From NCBI RefSeq assembly GCF_030286045.1, contig NZ_CP127390.1:1753482-1817481 (forward strand): DNA of 64,000 nucleotides, written 5' to 3'. Below, in pieces: positions 37,879 through 48,809 of the stretch (positions are counted from its first letter, which is position 1; the number at the start of each line of letters is the position of its first letter). The position numbers and the translations under genes are program-made. The notes under the pieces are model-generated. The model searched no databases, had not been told where the DNA came from, and saw only the letters and a list, made by a program, of their open reading frames with translations. This DNA comes from Propionimicrobium sp. PCR01-08-3 (GTDB lineage: Bacteria > Actinomycetota > Actinomycetes > Propionibacteriales > Propionibacteriaceae).

Positions 37879-39398
37879 GCCGCGCACCTCCAACTGTCTT
37901 GCCGAAGTCCTAATGCCGCCGCCAGATTTCCCTTCGAGACGCGGTCATGCCCATCCAGATCCGCGAGCGTCCACGCAATCCGCAGTACCTTGTCGATCCC
38001 ACGCGCACTGAGCCGGCCAGCGCGCACCGCGTTGTCCAGAAGGGACATATCTTGTGGTTCAGGAAGCTTGCGCAATTGCGCACCAGGAACATCGCCGTTG
38101 AGTCGCCAGGGGCTGCCGGCCAGGCGACGAGCCTGCCTTTCACGCGCCTGCGCTACCCGTGCAGCGACTATTGCGCTCGGCTCCCCCGCCGAAATCCGGG
38201 ATGACACCAGCAGCGACGGCAGTAACCGATGGTGAATATCGATCCTGTCGAGAATGGGCCCGCTTAACCGCTCGTTATAGCGCCGCACGCTCATCGGCGT
38301 GCATCGGCAATTCGCACCCGGCACACCGAGCATGCCGCACTGGCAGGGGTTCGCGGCCATCACCAGCTGAAATCTGGCCGGATAACACGCCTGGCCGGCC
38401 GATCGTGCGATGGTGATTTGTCCGGTCTCCAGCGGGGTTCGTAGCGCATCGAGCACCCGTGGGCTGAACTCGGGCGCCTCATCCAAGAAGAGCACACCCC
38501 GATGGGCCAGCGAGATCGCACCAGGACGCGCCACCCGCATTCCCCCTCCGACCATCGCCGCCATCGATGCATTGTGATGCGGATTCGAATAGGGCGGACG
38601 CCTCATCAATCCGCTGTTCAGCGAATATCCGGCCAGCGAATGCACCGCTGACACCTCCAACGATTCTTCAGCGGTGAGATCCGGTAGCAACGTGGGAAGC
38701 CGTTGCGCCAGCATCGATTTGCCCACACCAGGGGCTCCGTGCAAGAAGATGTGATGCCCGCCCGCAGCAGCGACCTCCAAGGCCCAGCAGGCTTCTGGCT
38801 GGCCCCTGACATCTACCAGATCGGGCTGATACACATCGGGTGGGGACGCCGCGCGGGCGGCTGCGGCAGGCGGATCGAGCACCGGGCGCCCGTGCAATAC
38901 CTCGATCAGATCGGCCAGACAGCTCACTCCCCAGATCGAGATACCTGTCGCCAGCCCGGCTTCGGTAACTTGCCCGGCCGGTACGATCGCTCGTTCGAAA
39001 CCGGCGTCTCTGGCGGCGAGCAGGGCCGGAAGCACTCCCCGCACTTCACGGACTCGTCCGTCGAGTCCCAATTCGCCCACCAGCACACTTGAGGCCGCGA
39101 TGGAACGCGGCACTACATCGCTCGCCGCGAGCACGGCTGCGACGATCGCCAGGTCGTAGTGAGAACCGGCCTTCGGCAAGCTTGCCGGTGTCAGGTTGAT
39201 GGTCAGCAGCTGACTGGGCCAAGCCAGCCCGGCACCCGCGACAGCCGCACGACAGCGATCCCTGGCCTCATAGAGAGCAGTATCGGGCAGCCCGACGAGC
39301 ACCGTTCTGGGCAACCCGGCACCGATCGACGCCTCCACTTCGATCAGAGTGCCCTGCATGCCGAGCATCGCCACCGACCATGCGCTCGAGGTGCTCAC
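37875..39398 (-). CDS. comM: YifB/ComM-family AAA+ helicase-like protein
   Basis: Magnesium-chelatase-like AAA+ protein. In transformable Gram-negatives ComM is a branch-migration helicase that helps integrate donor DNA. The 507 residues include an N-terminal Lon-like domain (INLTPASLPKAGSHYDLAIV), Walker A in GAPGVGKSMLAQRL, the Walker B/Mg-chelatase segment GVLFLDEAPEFSPRVLDALR, and a cysteine-rich insert NPCQCGMLGVPGANCRC. The C-terminal domain is normal. The GTG start overlaps the yraN stop by 4 bases (GTGA). Confidence 0.93.
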   Translation of the reverse strand: MSTSSAWSVAMLGMQGTLIEVEASIGAGLPRTVLVGLPDTALYEARDRCRAAVAGAGLAWPSQLLTINLTPASLPKAGSHYDLAIVAAVLAASDVVPRSIAASSVLVGELGLDGRVREVRGVLPALLAARDAGFERAIVPAGQVTEAGLATGISIWGVSCLADLIEVLHGRPVLDPPAAAARAASPPDVYQPDLVDVRGQPEACWALEVAAAGGHHIFLHGAPGVGKSMLAQRLPTLLPDLTAEESLEVSAVHSLAGYSLNSGLMRRPPYSNPHHNASMAAMVGGGMRVARPGAISLAHRGVLFLDEAPEFSPRVLDALRTPLETGQITIARSAGQACYPARFQLVMAANPCQCGMLGVPGANCRCTPMSVRRYNERLSGPILDRIDIHHRLLPSLLVSSRISAGEPSAIVAARVAQARERQARRLAGSPWRLNGDVPGAQLRKLPEPQDMSLLDNAVRAGRLSARGIDKVLRIAWTLADLDGHDRVSKGNLAAALGLRQDSWRCAA

Positions 39399-39847
39399 GC
39401 CGCACCTCGCACATGCCTGATCAGTGGCGCAGCACCGGGCAGCTTGAGGATGCCAACTGCGTCCACTCGAAGGTCCGACAGCGCGGCTATCTCGGCCTTA
39501 CGCCATGCCACTGCCAGTTGCCGTAGCTTCTTCTGTTTGGCGTAGGTGATGGCTTCCAACGGATCCCCGAAGCCCCGTCCGCTGCGGCATTTCACCTCGA
39601 CGACGACACCGATCGGCAGCCTCTCCGCTGCCGGCTCCAGACAGATCAGATCGGCTTCTCCCACCGGGCAGCGCCAGTTGCGTGCAATGATCTTCCACCC
39701 GAGGGCGATGAGGTACTCCGCCGCAAGCTGCTCACCCCAATTGCCGAGAGCCCGCCGGATATCTTTCCCGGCCGGATATTCGGCACCGTGGATAGTACGA
39801 ACCTCACGCTCCGCGTTTGGTTCGGATGCCAGATCCGATGTGCCCAT
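39395..39847 (-). CDS. yraN: UPF0102 (YraN) nuclease-like protein
   Basis: 150 residues in the restriction-endonuclease-like fold. The core is LGNWGEQLAAEYLIALGWKI, then GEADLICLE, then VVVEVKCRSG, giving the E...D...ExK pattern of active nucleases. The first 30 residues are variable. Together with comM and dprA it forms an operon that is conserved in many bacteria; its exact role is unknown. GAGAGGTGAACG precedes the ATG. Confidence 0.9.
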   Translation of the reverse strand: MGTSDLASEPNAEREVRTIHGAEYPAGKDIRRALGNWGEQLAAEYLIALGWKIIARNWRCPVGEADLICLEPAAERLPIGVVVEVKCRSGRGFGDPLEAITYAKQKKLRQLAVAWRKAEIAALSDLRVDAVGILKLPGAAPLIRHVRGAA

Positions 39848-39901
39848 CGTTCACCTCTCCTTCGAGATGAATGATTGGTAAATGGGGGCCGGATCGTTCA
39901 G

Positions 39902-39910
39902 TTATCCACA
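39902..39910 (+). promoter_or_regulatory. DnaA-box sequence upstream of yraN-comM-dprA
   Basis: TTATCCACA is an exact match to the consensus DnaA box, lying about 55 nt upstream of the yraN start. A hairpin with arms AATCTCG (39915-39921) and CGAGATT (39939-39945) follows. One 9-mer may be chance. A regulatory role for DnaA at this promoter is only a possibility. Confidence 0.4.
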
Positions 39911-40043
39911 GAAAAATCTCGGCTTTCCGCGACGAGATCGCGAGATTGCCGGCTGGCCGGGCGCTGTCTTCGCATTGATCGGCAACACGGCACACCGTCC
40001 CCCGGCGATTCCCATGCGGCCCCGCGTCGTCAGTTCCCGCGGA

Positions 40044-40355
40044 TCACTCCTGGTCGGGGATCTCCAATTCGCGATGCTGCAGTTCTTCGATCGAGACATC
40101 CCGGAACGTCAGCACCTTGGCGGATTTCACGAATCTCGCCGGACGGTACATGTCCCAGACCCAAGCGTCTCCCATGGAGACTTCGTAATAGACGTCCCCG
40201 CCCTCGGTGCGGACCTTCAGGTCGACCTGGTTGCACAGATAGAAACGCCGTTCGGTCTCCACCGCGTAGGTGAAGATGTCGACCACGTCCTTGTACTCGC
40301 GGTACAAGTCGAGTTCCAGCTTGGCCTCGTAGGCCTCCAGGTCATCACTGCTCAT
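40044..40355 (-). CDS. DUF2469 family protein
   Basis: 103 residues, acidic, conserved in actinobacteria directly after rnhB; function unknown. MSSDDLEAYEAKLELDLYRE, then VETERRFYLCNQVDLKV, then YEVSMGDAWVWDMYRPARFV identify the family. Its ATG overlaps the rnhB stop by 4 bases, so it is translated from the lepB-rnhB transcript. No membrane span or signal. Confidence 0.92.
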   Translation of the reverse strand: MSSDDLEAYEAKLELDLYREYKDVVDIFTYAVETERRFYLCNQVDLKVRTEGGDVYYEVSMGDAWVWDMYRPARFVKSAKVLTFRDVSIEELQHRELEIPDQE

Positions 40356-40996
40356 TGTGAGGCCACTCTAGCCGCTGCCCGGACGTTCTCATACCGCAGG
40401 CGGTGTATCTCGCAAGGCCCCATTTCTTCGAGGTGCCGCTGATGCACGGGCGTGCAGTATCCCTTGTGACCGGCGAATTCGTAGCCGGGGTACAGCTGAT
40501 CGAATTCGCACATGATGTGGTCCCTGGTGACTTTCGCGATGATGGACGCTGCCGCCACGCACGCCGCCACTTGGTCGCCCTTCCACACGGCCAGGCCGGG
40601 GCAGCCGACACCGGCCACCGGAAATCCGTCCGTCAACACGAAATCAGGCTCGGGATAAAGCCTGAGGAGGGCGCGCCGCAGGCCTTGTAGGTCGGCCTCG
40701 TGCATGCCGAGAAGGTCGCACTCGGCGGGCGAGATCTCGCAGACCGACCACGCCACCGCGTACTGGGTGATCTGGTCGTAGAGCCGCTCCCGGGTCTTGG
40801 CGGTCAGCAGTTTCGAATCGTTCAGTCCGTCGAGATGTCGCGCCGAGCGCTCGTCCAAAACCACGGCGCCTGCCACCAGGGGCCCGGCGCAGGCTCCGCG
40901 TCCGGCCTCATCGGCGCCTGCCACCAGCTGGAAACCCGCCCTGTGCAGCGCTCTCTCGTATCCGAATATCCCCTTGCCGGGACGAATGACTGTCAT
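40352..40996 (-). CDS. rnhB: ribonuclease HII
   Basis: Removes ribonucleotides and RNA from RNA-DNA hybrids. The 214 residues have the catalytic acids in VAGADEAGRGACAGPLVAGA, FVLTDGFP and the YPGYEFAGHKGYCTPVH segment. AAASIIAKVTRDHIM is also diagnostic. Its ATG overlaps the lepB stop by 4 bases. Confidence 0.95.
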   Translation of the reverse strand: MTVIRPGKGIFGYERALHRAGFQLVAGADEAGRGACAGPLVAGAVVLDERSARHLDGLNDSKLLTAKTRERLYDQITQYAVAWSVCEISPAECDLLGMHEADLQGLRRALLRLYPEPDFVLTDGFPVAGVGCPGLAVWKGDQVAACVAAASIIAKVTRDHIMCEFDQLYPGYEFAGHKGYCTPVHQRHLEEMGPCEIHRLRYENVRAAARVASQ

Positions 40997-41814
40997 GATC
41001 CTCCGCAGGACCCCTCCGCCACTATCGGTTCGGCCGGAGCATCGATGGATGCATCGGGAACACTCGCGAACGTGTCGGGAGTGCTGAACGTCGTGATCCG
41101 TCCCAGTGGCGCCACGATAGCCTTCACCGGCCCGACAACGCTATCGATGGGAATGAAGCCATAGCTTCCCGCAGGCACATCGGCCGGCGTCGTCTCGCAC
41201 ATGTGCAATCTCGAGTCACCCGAGCGGTCGCGATGATCACCCAGCACGAAGATGTGGCCGGCCGGCACCGTGACATCGAAAGGGGTGTCCGACGGTGCCA
41301 CGGGTAGTCCGCTGGCGTCGGTGTAGAGATAGCCGGTCTCGTCGAGCGCGGTCCCGTTCACCGTGATCTGGCCCTGCTGGTTGCAGCACACGACATTGTC
41401 CCCGGGCATGCCGACAACCCGCTTCACCAGGTATCCCTGGCTGCTGTCAGGCAGCAGGTAGAGTTCCTCCAGCACGCGGCGCACCGGATTGGTCGCCTCG
41501 GGCTGCTCACCCATCCACATTGCGTCCGGGTCTTCGAAAACAACGATGTCACCGCGGTCGAAATCCGAGATCCGCGTGGCGACGATCCTGTCCTTGAGTT
41601 CCAACGTTTCTTCCATGGAACCGCTGGGCACCTGAAAAACCTGGAAGACGAAGACCCGCAACAGCGCGGTGATGACCAGGGTCACCACGATGGCCAAGGC
41701 CGTCTCACCGAGGAAAGTGAGCACCTGGCGCGGCTTCGATGGTTTGGGCGACGGGGGAAGATCGAGATCGTCGACTTCGGCGACGGACTCGTCACCCTTA
41801 CCCTTGCGCCCCAT
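40993..41814 (-). CDS. lepB: signal peptidase I
   Basis: Cleaves signal peptides of exported proteins outside the membrane. The 273 residues have one N-terminal membrane span (about 35-57, LTFLGETALAIVVTLVITAL). The nucleophile serine is in FQVPSGSMEETL, the general-base lysine in YLVKRVVGMPGD, and the conserved HIFVLGDHRDRSGDSR segment follows. A cytoplasmic tail of about 34 charged/proline-rich residues precedes the span. The C-terminal 30 residues are rich in Asp, Ala and Pro and not family-conserved. Confidence 0.95.
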   Translation of the reverse strand: MGRKGKGDESVAEVDDLDLPPSPKPSKPRQVLTFLGETALAIVVTLVITALLRVFVFQVFQVPSGSMEETLELKDRIVATRISDFDRGDIVVFEDPDAMWMGEQPEATNPVRRVLEELYLLPDSSQGYLVKRVVGMPGDNVVCCNQQGQITVNGTALDETGYLYTDASGLPVAPSDTPFDVTVPAGHIFVLGDHRDRSGDSRLHMCETTPADVPAGSYGFIPIDSVVGPVKAIVAPLGRITTFSTPDTFASVPDASIDAPAEPIVAEGSCGGS

Positions 41815-41984
41815 AGCCGACCTCTCGCTCAACAACCGCGTCCAATCTTAACGCCAGACCAAGCACCGAAAGGACACCCGTCATCGTGCGGCTTGATCGC
41901 ACCGACAGGCGGACAGCTGACGGTGCAAGACGTGTGTCATGGGCAACAGAACGTCCGGACGAGTTCACATCTCCCGAACATGCA

Positions 41985-42019
41985 AAAGCCCTGGCCAGCT
42001 GAAACTTGGCCAGGGCTTT
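41985..42019 (-). terminator. intrinsic terminator of rplS
   Basis: Perfect 13-bp arms AAAGCCCTGGCCA (41985-41997) and TGGCCAGGGCTTT (42007-42019) with a 9-nt loop, directly downstream of rplS on the minus strand and ending in TTTT. It separates rplS from lepB, so lepB needs its own promoter in the following 170 bp. Confidence 0.85.
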
Positions 42020-42037
42020 CGGAGTGAAATCGCGAAA

Positions 42038-42385
42038 CTAGACGCGACGCTCCTTGATCTTCGCAGCCTTGCCGCGCAGACCGCGCAGGTAGTACAGCTT
42101 GGCGCGGCGCACGTCACCGCGACGCTCGACCTCAATGTGGTCGATGATCGGCGAATGCAGCGGGAAGGTGCGCTCCACGCCGGTTCCGTAGGAGACCTTG
42201 CGCACGGTGAATGCCTCTTGCACGCCGGTAGCGTTACGGGCGATCACAACGCCGGCGAAAACCTGGATACGAGACTTATTGCCCTCGACAACCTTGACGT
42301 GCACCCGCACGGAGTCGCCGGGACGGAACTCGGGGATGTCACTGCGCATCGAAGCCTTGTCGAGCTCAGCAATGATCGGATTCAT
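42038..42385 (-). CDS. rplS: 50S ribosomal protein L19
   Basis: Protein at the interface between ribosomal subunits, 115 residues: [20 protein letters not shown], then [20 protein letters not shown], ending [17 protein letters not shown], all standard. GAGGAAATCATC before the ATG provides the ribosome binding site. In most actinobacteria rplS directly follows trmD; here the sdhCAB genes lie between. Confidence 0.98.
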   Translation of the reverse strand: MNPIIAELDKASMRSDIPEFRPGDSVRVHVKVVEGNKSRIQVFAGVVIARNATGVQEAFTVRKVSYGTGVERTFPLHSPIIDHIEVERRGDVRRAKLYYLRGLRGKAAKIKERRV

Positions 42386-42776
42386 GATGATTTCCTCGTC
42401 GGTGCCACAGGTCACCTCGCGGTAGAACGTGTATTCGAACTCTGCCGACCGATCAATCCCCCTGTGGCAGGAGCCGATACGCCAGAGCAACTTCATAATC
42501 ATGCCACAGAGCCGATCAATAGGGTTAATCGGCCCAGCCCCGGTTGCCGCCGCCGTGCATGTCGCCTGTCAGCTCACTCCGTCTGCCAGGCGCAGGGCAG
42601 TTCCGGTAGGTCTGGCCCCGAGGCAGCAGGAGCGGATCGGCATTCGGCGAGCGTCTCGGAACCGCGACGATCCCCCCCCCTGCATCACCACGAGCGCTTC
42701 ACTAAGCACTGCCGCGAACGCAATCTGAAATGTGATGGCGCAGCGACATCGGCACTCGAAATCTCTGGAGCACATG
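42386..42776. other. rplS upstream region, no gene
   Basis: About 390 bp. The part next to rplS should hold its promoter and leader, but I cannot point to a clear -10/-35 pair. A run of nine C (42672-42680) stands out; such tracts slip during replication and sequencing. No convincing open frame or RNA gene. Confidence 0.4.
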
Positions 42777-42817
42777 CTACGGGGACGGACCGGATTGCCC
42801 CGGCACCGCCCCCGTAG
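42777..42817 (-). terminator. hairpin after sdhB
   Basis: CTACGGGG (42777-42784) and CCCCGTAG (42810-42817) form an 8-bp stem around a GC-rich loop that can pair further (CCGG/CCGG). It lies 25 nt past the sdhB stop. There is no T-run, so it may be a weak terminator or an RNA 3'-end stabiliser. Confidence 0.5.
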
Positions 42818-42841
42818 GTTACTCGCGATGTAAAGCTCGGC

Positions 42842-43605
42842 TCAGGCCGTGAAGCCATCCTTGCGGAACAGTGACCACACCAGGTCGCGGTTCAGCTGGC
42901 TGATGGATTCCAGCGGAATGCCCTTCGGGCACACCGCGGCGCACTCACCGATGTTGGTGCAGTTACCGAAACCTTCGGCATCGTGCTGGCCCACCATGTT
43001 CTTGATCCGCAGGAAACGCTCCGGCTGACCCTGTGGCAAGTTGGCCAGATGCGTGACCTTCGCCGAGGTGAACAGCATGGCAGAAGCGTTCGGGCAGGCC
43101 GCCACGCACGCGCCACAGCCGATGCAGGTGGCGTTGTCGAAGGCACGGTCCGACTGCAGCTTCGGTGCGAGTGTCGCGTGCGCGTCCGGAGCCGATCCGG
43201 TGTTCACCGAGATGAACCCGCCCGACTGGATGACCCGGTCCAGCGCGGTTCGATCGACGACGAGATCCTTGACCACCGGAAATGCATTGGCCTTCCAAGG
43301 CTCGATCGTGACCGTGTCACCGTCGTTGAACCAACGCATGTGCAGCTGGCAGGTCGTGGTCGGCACCGGGGAGTTGCCTCGTCCGTGGGCCGTACCGTTG
43401 ATGACCAGGCCGCACATACCGCAGATACCCTCACGGCAATCGGAATCGAATGCGACCGGTTCCTCGCCGGCGACGGTCAACTCTTCATTCAGTTGATCCA
43501 GCATCTCGAGGAAGCTCATGTCTTCAGAGATGTTGTCGATCGGGTACTCGACAAACCTGCCCTGTTGCGCGCCACGCTCCTGGCGCCAGATCTTCAGTGT
43601 GAGTT

Positions 43606-43609
<4 letters not shown>
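42842..43609 (-). CDS. sdhB: succinate dehydrogenase / fumarate reductase iron-sulfur subunit
   Basis: Electron-transfer subunit, 255 residues. The [2Fe-2S] cysteines are in [20 protein letters not shown] and the following TTTCQLHM. The cysteines for the [4Fe-4S] and [3Fe-4S] centres are in [15 protein letters not shown] and [17 protein letters not shown]. It is of the type paired with a single large cytochrome b subunit, as in Bacillus SDH and Wolinella FRD. The GTG overlaps the sdhA stop by 4 bases. Confidence 0.95.
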
Positions 43610-45629
<2,020 letters not shown>

Positions 45630-45630
<1 letters not shown>

Positions 45631-46364
45631 CACGCAGTCACCAATCCAAAGTAAATCGCCAGCGGGCTTGCCATGAAGCCGAAGAACACCAGCAGGCAAA
45701 CGATCACCGAGCAGGCTTTGATGACCTTCGCGCTGAAGGCTCCGACGCGTGCACCCAGGGTGCAGAACGCGCTGTAGAAGCCGTGGTAGATGTGCAGGCT
45801 GACCAAGAGAACCCAGAAGCCGTAGAGAAGCACCATCCACAGTTCCTGGAAGCCGAGGATGACACGCATGTGCGGTTCCGCGGTGCCGTCGTAGCCGACG
45901 GTGACGGTCTGGGTGGTGAACTGCAGAATGTGGTAGATCACGCCGAGGAAGATCAGGACGCCGCTCCAGATCATCGTGCGGGCGGCGAAGCTACCTGCCA
46001 GGTAGCGCTGCTTGAGGTAGCGCCCCATGCCCATCCGCGCGTCGTAGTCACGGAAGGTGAGCCGGATGGCGGCCTCCATGTGAATGAGCAGCGCTACGAC
46101 GAGAAGGATCTCGAAGAGAGTCAGGAAGAAGCGATACGGAAGCATCGGGTACAGGAACGTCCGCAGGAAGTGCGAATATTCATCGAACTCCTGTAATCCG
46201 ACATTGGGGATGAGGAGTTTTAGATTGCCGAACATATGCATGAGCAGGAAGACCACGAACAACAGTCCTGTGACGGACATCAGCACTTTGCGGAAGACCG
46301 TCGAATGAACTGCCCTGTTGTTGGCCGTCCTGCTCGAATCGCGAGTAACGAGTTTGGTTGCCAC
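45630..46364 (-). CDS. sdhC: succinate dehydrogenase cytochrome b subunit
   Basis: Membrane anchor of 244 residues with five hydrophobic spans (about 30-50, 75-100, 125-150, 170-195, 215-240). Histidines within or near the spans ([41 protein letters not shown]) are those expected for a di-heme b558 quinone-reactive subunit. The GTG start follows TAGACT (46372-46377) by 7 nt, so sdhCAB probably has its own leaderless promoter in the 67-bp gap after trmD. Confidence 0.94.
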
Positions 46365-46431
46365 GAGCAGGAGTCTAATGGTTCGACATTTCTCGTGGAC
46401 GCCGGGCCCTGGTGTCTTGGGTTGCCCAAAC

Positions 46432-47268
46432 CTAATTCAGCAGGTCGGGGCGCCTTCGTGACGTGATCTCGACGGACTGCTCGTGACGCCATTCGGCAAC
46501 TTTGCCGTGGTGTCCACTGAGCAGCACCTCGGGCACGTCAAATCCGCGCCAACTAGCAGGTTTGGTGAAGACGGGGTACTCGAGCAGATGATCGGAAGCC
46601 GACGAATACGATTCCTCGACGAGTGAAGAGGGATTGCCGATCACGCCCGGAATCAGGCGCACAACGGCCTCGATCATAGCCAAGGCCGCTACTTCACCGC
46701 CATTCAGGACGTAGTCGCCAAGGCTAACCTCACTAACATCAAAATGCTGGTCCGCCCATTCCACCACCCGGTGGTCGATACCTTCGTAGCGCCCGCACGC
46801 GAATGCGATCCGCGACCGGTACGACAGCTCTTCGGCCGCCTGCTGAGTGAAGGGCCGTCCCGAGGGAGACGGCACCAACAGCACCGGGCGCCCGTCATCG
46901 ACCGATCGGTCGCCGAAACGATCATTTCCCGACAGCGCCGAGGCCTCGTTGGTGCCGGCCGCGTCCACGAGCGTCTCCGCGCACCGGGCCCGATCGGCGG
47001 CAGGCGCGCTAACCTGCCCGGCAGCGGCGGCGCTGTTATAGCTTGCCAGCAGCGCGTCCAGCGCCTCACCCCACGGTTCCGGCTTCATCACCATGCCCGC
47101 TCCCCCACCGTAGGGGGTGTCGTCCACCGTACGATGCCGGTCATGCGTCCAATCGCGTAGATCGTGGACGCGTACGTCGAGCAGACCATCGTCGATGGCC
47201 TTGCCGATCAGGCTGAGCCGCAGCGGCGCGAAGTAGTCGGGAAAGATCGAGAAGATGTCTATGCGCAT
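46432..47268 (-). CDS. trmD: tRNA (guanine-N1)-methyltransferase
   Basis: Methylates G37 of tRNAs with G36 and so prevents frameshifts. The 278-residue SPOUT protein shows [46 protein letters not shown] and [20 protein letters not shown]. The region at about 75-125 ([20 protein letters not shown], then [10 protein letters not shown]...) is an insertion not found in E. coli TrmD, possibly disordered. The ATG overlaps the rimM stop by one base. Confidence 0.95.
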   Translation of the reverse strand: MRIDIFSIFPDYFAPLRLSLIGKAIDDGLLDVRVHDLRDWTHDRHRTVDDTPYGGGAGMVMKPEPWGEALDALLASYNSAAAAGQVSAPAADRARCAETLVDAAGTNEASALSGNDRFGDRSVDDGRPVLLVPSPSGRPFTQQAAEELSYRSRIAFACGRYEGIDHRVVEWADQHFDVSEVSLGDYVLNGGEVAALAMIEAVVRLIPGVIGNPSSLVEESYSSASDHLLEYPVFTKPASWRGFDVPEVLLSGHHGKVAEWRHEQSVEITSRRRPDLLN

Positions 47269-47795
47269 CAGGCCTCCGCCACCTCGTCATCGAGGAGCCC
47301 CGGCACGTCGGCAAGCTGCACGCTACCGGCGTCCACATCGACCACGGGCACCAGGGCACGGACGAACGGCACCATGCGTTCGTCCTGGTCGACATCGACC
47401 ACCAGGAGATCCTGGGCAGGGCCATGGACGACACCGCTGATCGTCCCCCGGGCCCGGCCATCGGTGCCGAGCACCCGCAACCCCACCAGCTGACGATCGA
47501 AATACTCGTCGTGGCCGCTGGGCCGCTCATCGGGGGCGATTTTCATGACGAGGGCTCGTCCACGTAGCTTCTCGGCGGCTGTGCGATCGGCAACTTCCGT
47601 GAAGGTCACGATCAATCGGCCCGACGGCTGCCTGAAGTCTGCGACGGTCAACGACTCGCCCTGATCGGTGCGCATGGTGGACCCGGCCGCGAACCGGCGC
47701 TCGATCTCATCGGTACGGGGTTCGACGTTGACGTCGCCACGCACTCCGTGTGCGCGTCCGATGACACCCACGGTGACTTCTACCAGCTGGGCCAT
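47268..47795 (-). CDS. rimM: ribosome maturation factor RimM
   Basis: Assists 30S head assembly by binding S19 and 16S rRNA. The 175 residues include [20 protein letters not shown] at the N-terminus, then [18 protein letters not shown], and the C-terminal PRC-barrel with [18 protein letters not shown] and [17 protein letters not shown]. The start ATG at 47795 is preceded by GAGAGGACAAT. Directly downstream of a strong hairpin that separates it from khpA. Confidence 0.95.
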   Translation of the reverse strand: MAQLVEVTVGVIGRAHGVRGDVNVEPRTDEIERRFAAGSTMRTDQGESLTVADFRQPSGRLIVTFTEVADRTAAEKLRGRALVMKIAPDERPSGHDEYFDRQLVGLRVLGTDGRARGTISGVVHGPAQDLLVVDVDQDERMVPFVRALVPVVDVDAGSVQLADVPGLLDDEVAEA

Positions 47796-47842
47796 ATTGT
47801 CCTCTCGCAAATCGCGTCCCCGACCATCAAGGGCCGCAACGG

Positions 47843-47880
47843 CAGACGCCCCAACCGATCGTTCACGGTTGGGGCGTCTG
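47843..47880. promoter_or_regulatory. 15-bp hairpin between khpA and rimM
   Basis: Perfect arms CAGACGCCCCAACCG (47843-47857) and CGGTTGGGGCGTCTG (47866-47880), 8-nt loop, no T-run on either side. It lies between the khpA stop and rimM. It may terminate part of the transcripts or protect the upstream rpsP-khpA mRNA, so that S16 is made in excess of RimM/TrmD. Confidence 0.7.
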
Positions 47881-47895
47881 CGACGGTGATGAATC

Positions 47896-48153
47896 TCAGC
47901 GGCGGCCGCGTCCGGGCCTGCGGTCCACATCGACGAAGTCGACACGGATCTGCTCATGCCCGGCCAGCGCCTGCACCACGGTGCGCAACGCCGAAGCGGT
48001 GCGTCCTTGACGGCCGATGACCTTACCGATGTCGTCGGGGTTCACACGCACCTCCAGCATCCTGCCGTGACGTAGCTCCTTGTCGCGGATGCGAACGTCA
48101 TCAGGGTTGCTGACGATGCCCTGAACCAGATGTTCGAGCGCCTCGGCCAGCAT
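47896..48153 (-). CDS. khpA: KH-domain RNA-binding protein KhpA
   Basis: 85-residue single KH domain with the RNA-binding GRQG loop in DIGKVIGRQGRTASALRTVV. In other bacteria KhpA pairs with KhpB/Jag and binds many RNAs. The tail VDRRPGRGRR is basic. The start lies 2 nt after the rpsP stop, so the two are coupled. Confidence 0.93.
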   Translation of the reverse strand: MLAEALEHLVQGIVSNPDDVRIRDKELRHGRMLEVRVNPDDIGKVIGRQGRTASALRTVVQALAGHEQIRVDFVDVDRRPGRGRR

Positions 48154-48155
48154 GA

Positions 48156-48581
48156 TCAGGCCTCCTCGGAAGCCTCAGCAGCCTCGTCGGCGGCCTCGTC
48201 CTTCTTCGACTTCTTGCTGATCGCCTCGGTGACGGGCTCGCCATCGGCCTCCGCGAGTGCAGCGTTGAAACGGGCCAGCTTGTCGACCGGCTCCGGCTGA
48301 GGATCAATGCCGGCAGGCGAATCGTCGCCGGTGAACTTCTGCCAATCACCGGTGCGCTTGAGCAGCGCGACGATGGCCTCGGTCGGCTGGGCTCCGACGC
48401 CCAGCCAGTACTGTGCGCGCTCAGAATCGATGCGGATAACCGACGGCTCGTTCTTGGGATGGTAGATCCCGATTTCCTCGATGGCATGGCCGTCCCGACG
48501 GGTACGGGAATCCATGACGACAACGCGGTAGTGCGGCGAGCGGATCTTGCCGAGCCGCTTCAGACGAATCTTGGTGGCCAC
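48156..48581 (-). CDS. rpsP: 30S ribosomal protein S16
   Basis: Needed for 30S assembly. The first 80 residues are standard ([63 protein letters not shown]). The protein is 141 residues because of a C-terminal extension rich in Ala, Glu and Lys ([19 protein letters not shown]), a common actinobacterial feature. The GTG at 48581 has AGGAG about 11 nt upstream. Confidence 0.96.
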   Translation of the reverse strand: MATKIRLKRLGKIRSPHYRVVVMDSRTRRDGHAIEEIGIYHPKNEPSVIRIDSERAQYWLGVGAQPTEAIVALLKRTGDWQKFTGDDSPAGIDPQPEPVDKLARFNAALAEADGEPVTEAISKKSKKDEAADEAAEASEEA

Positions 48582-48809
48582 TTGTGTGGTATCTCCTGTA
48601 GGAAAATCCCGGGTGTTTCCCGGTTCATTCGGGTGGTGGTCGCTCACATGTGGGGCATGATCGTTTGCACCGGTGGACTGCGTCGCCAGTGATGAGAGGG
48701 CACCTGGACGCCAGACGCACCCTCTATTGTGCCAGATCACCCCAGTGGGTGCGAAATGCGGAATAGCGTGGTTGTTCAAGATTGTTGTCAGCGCAGGAGG
48801 TCAATGACT

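Noticed and set aside
39902-39910. Replication origin
   Set aside because: A single DnaA box with no further boxes, no AT-rich unwinding element and no dnaA/dnaN nearby.
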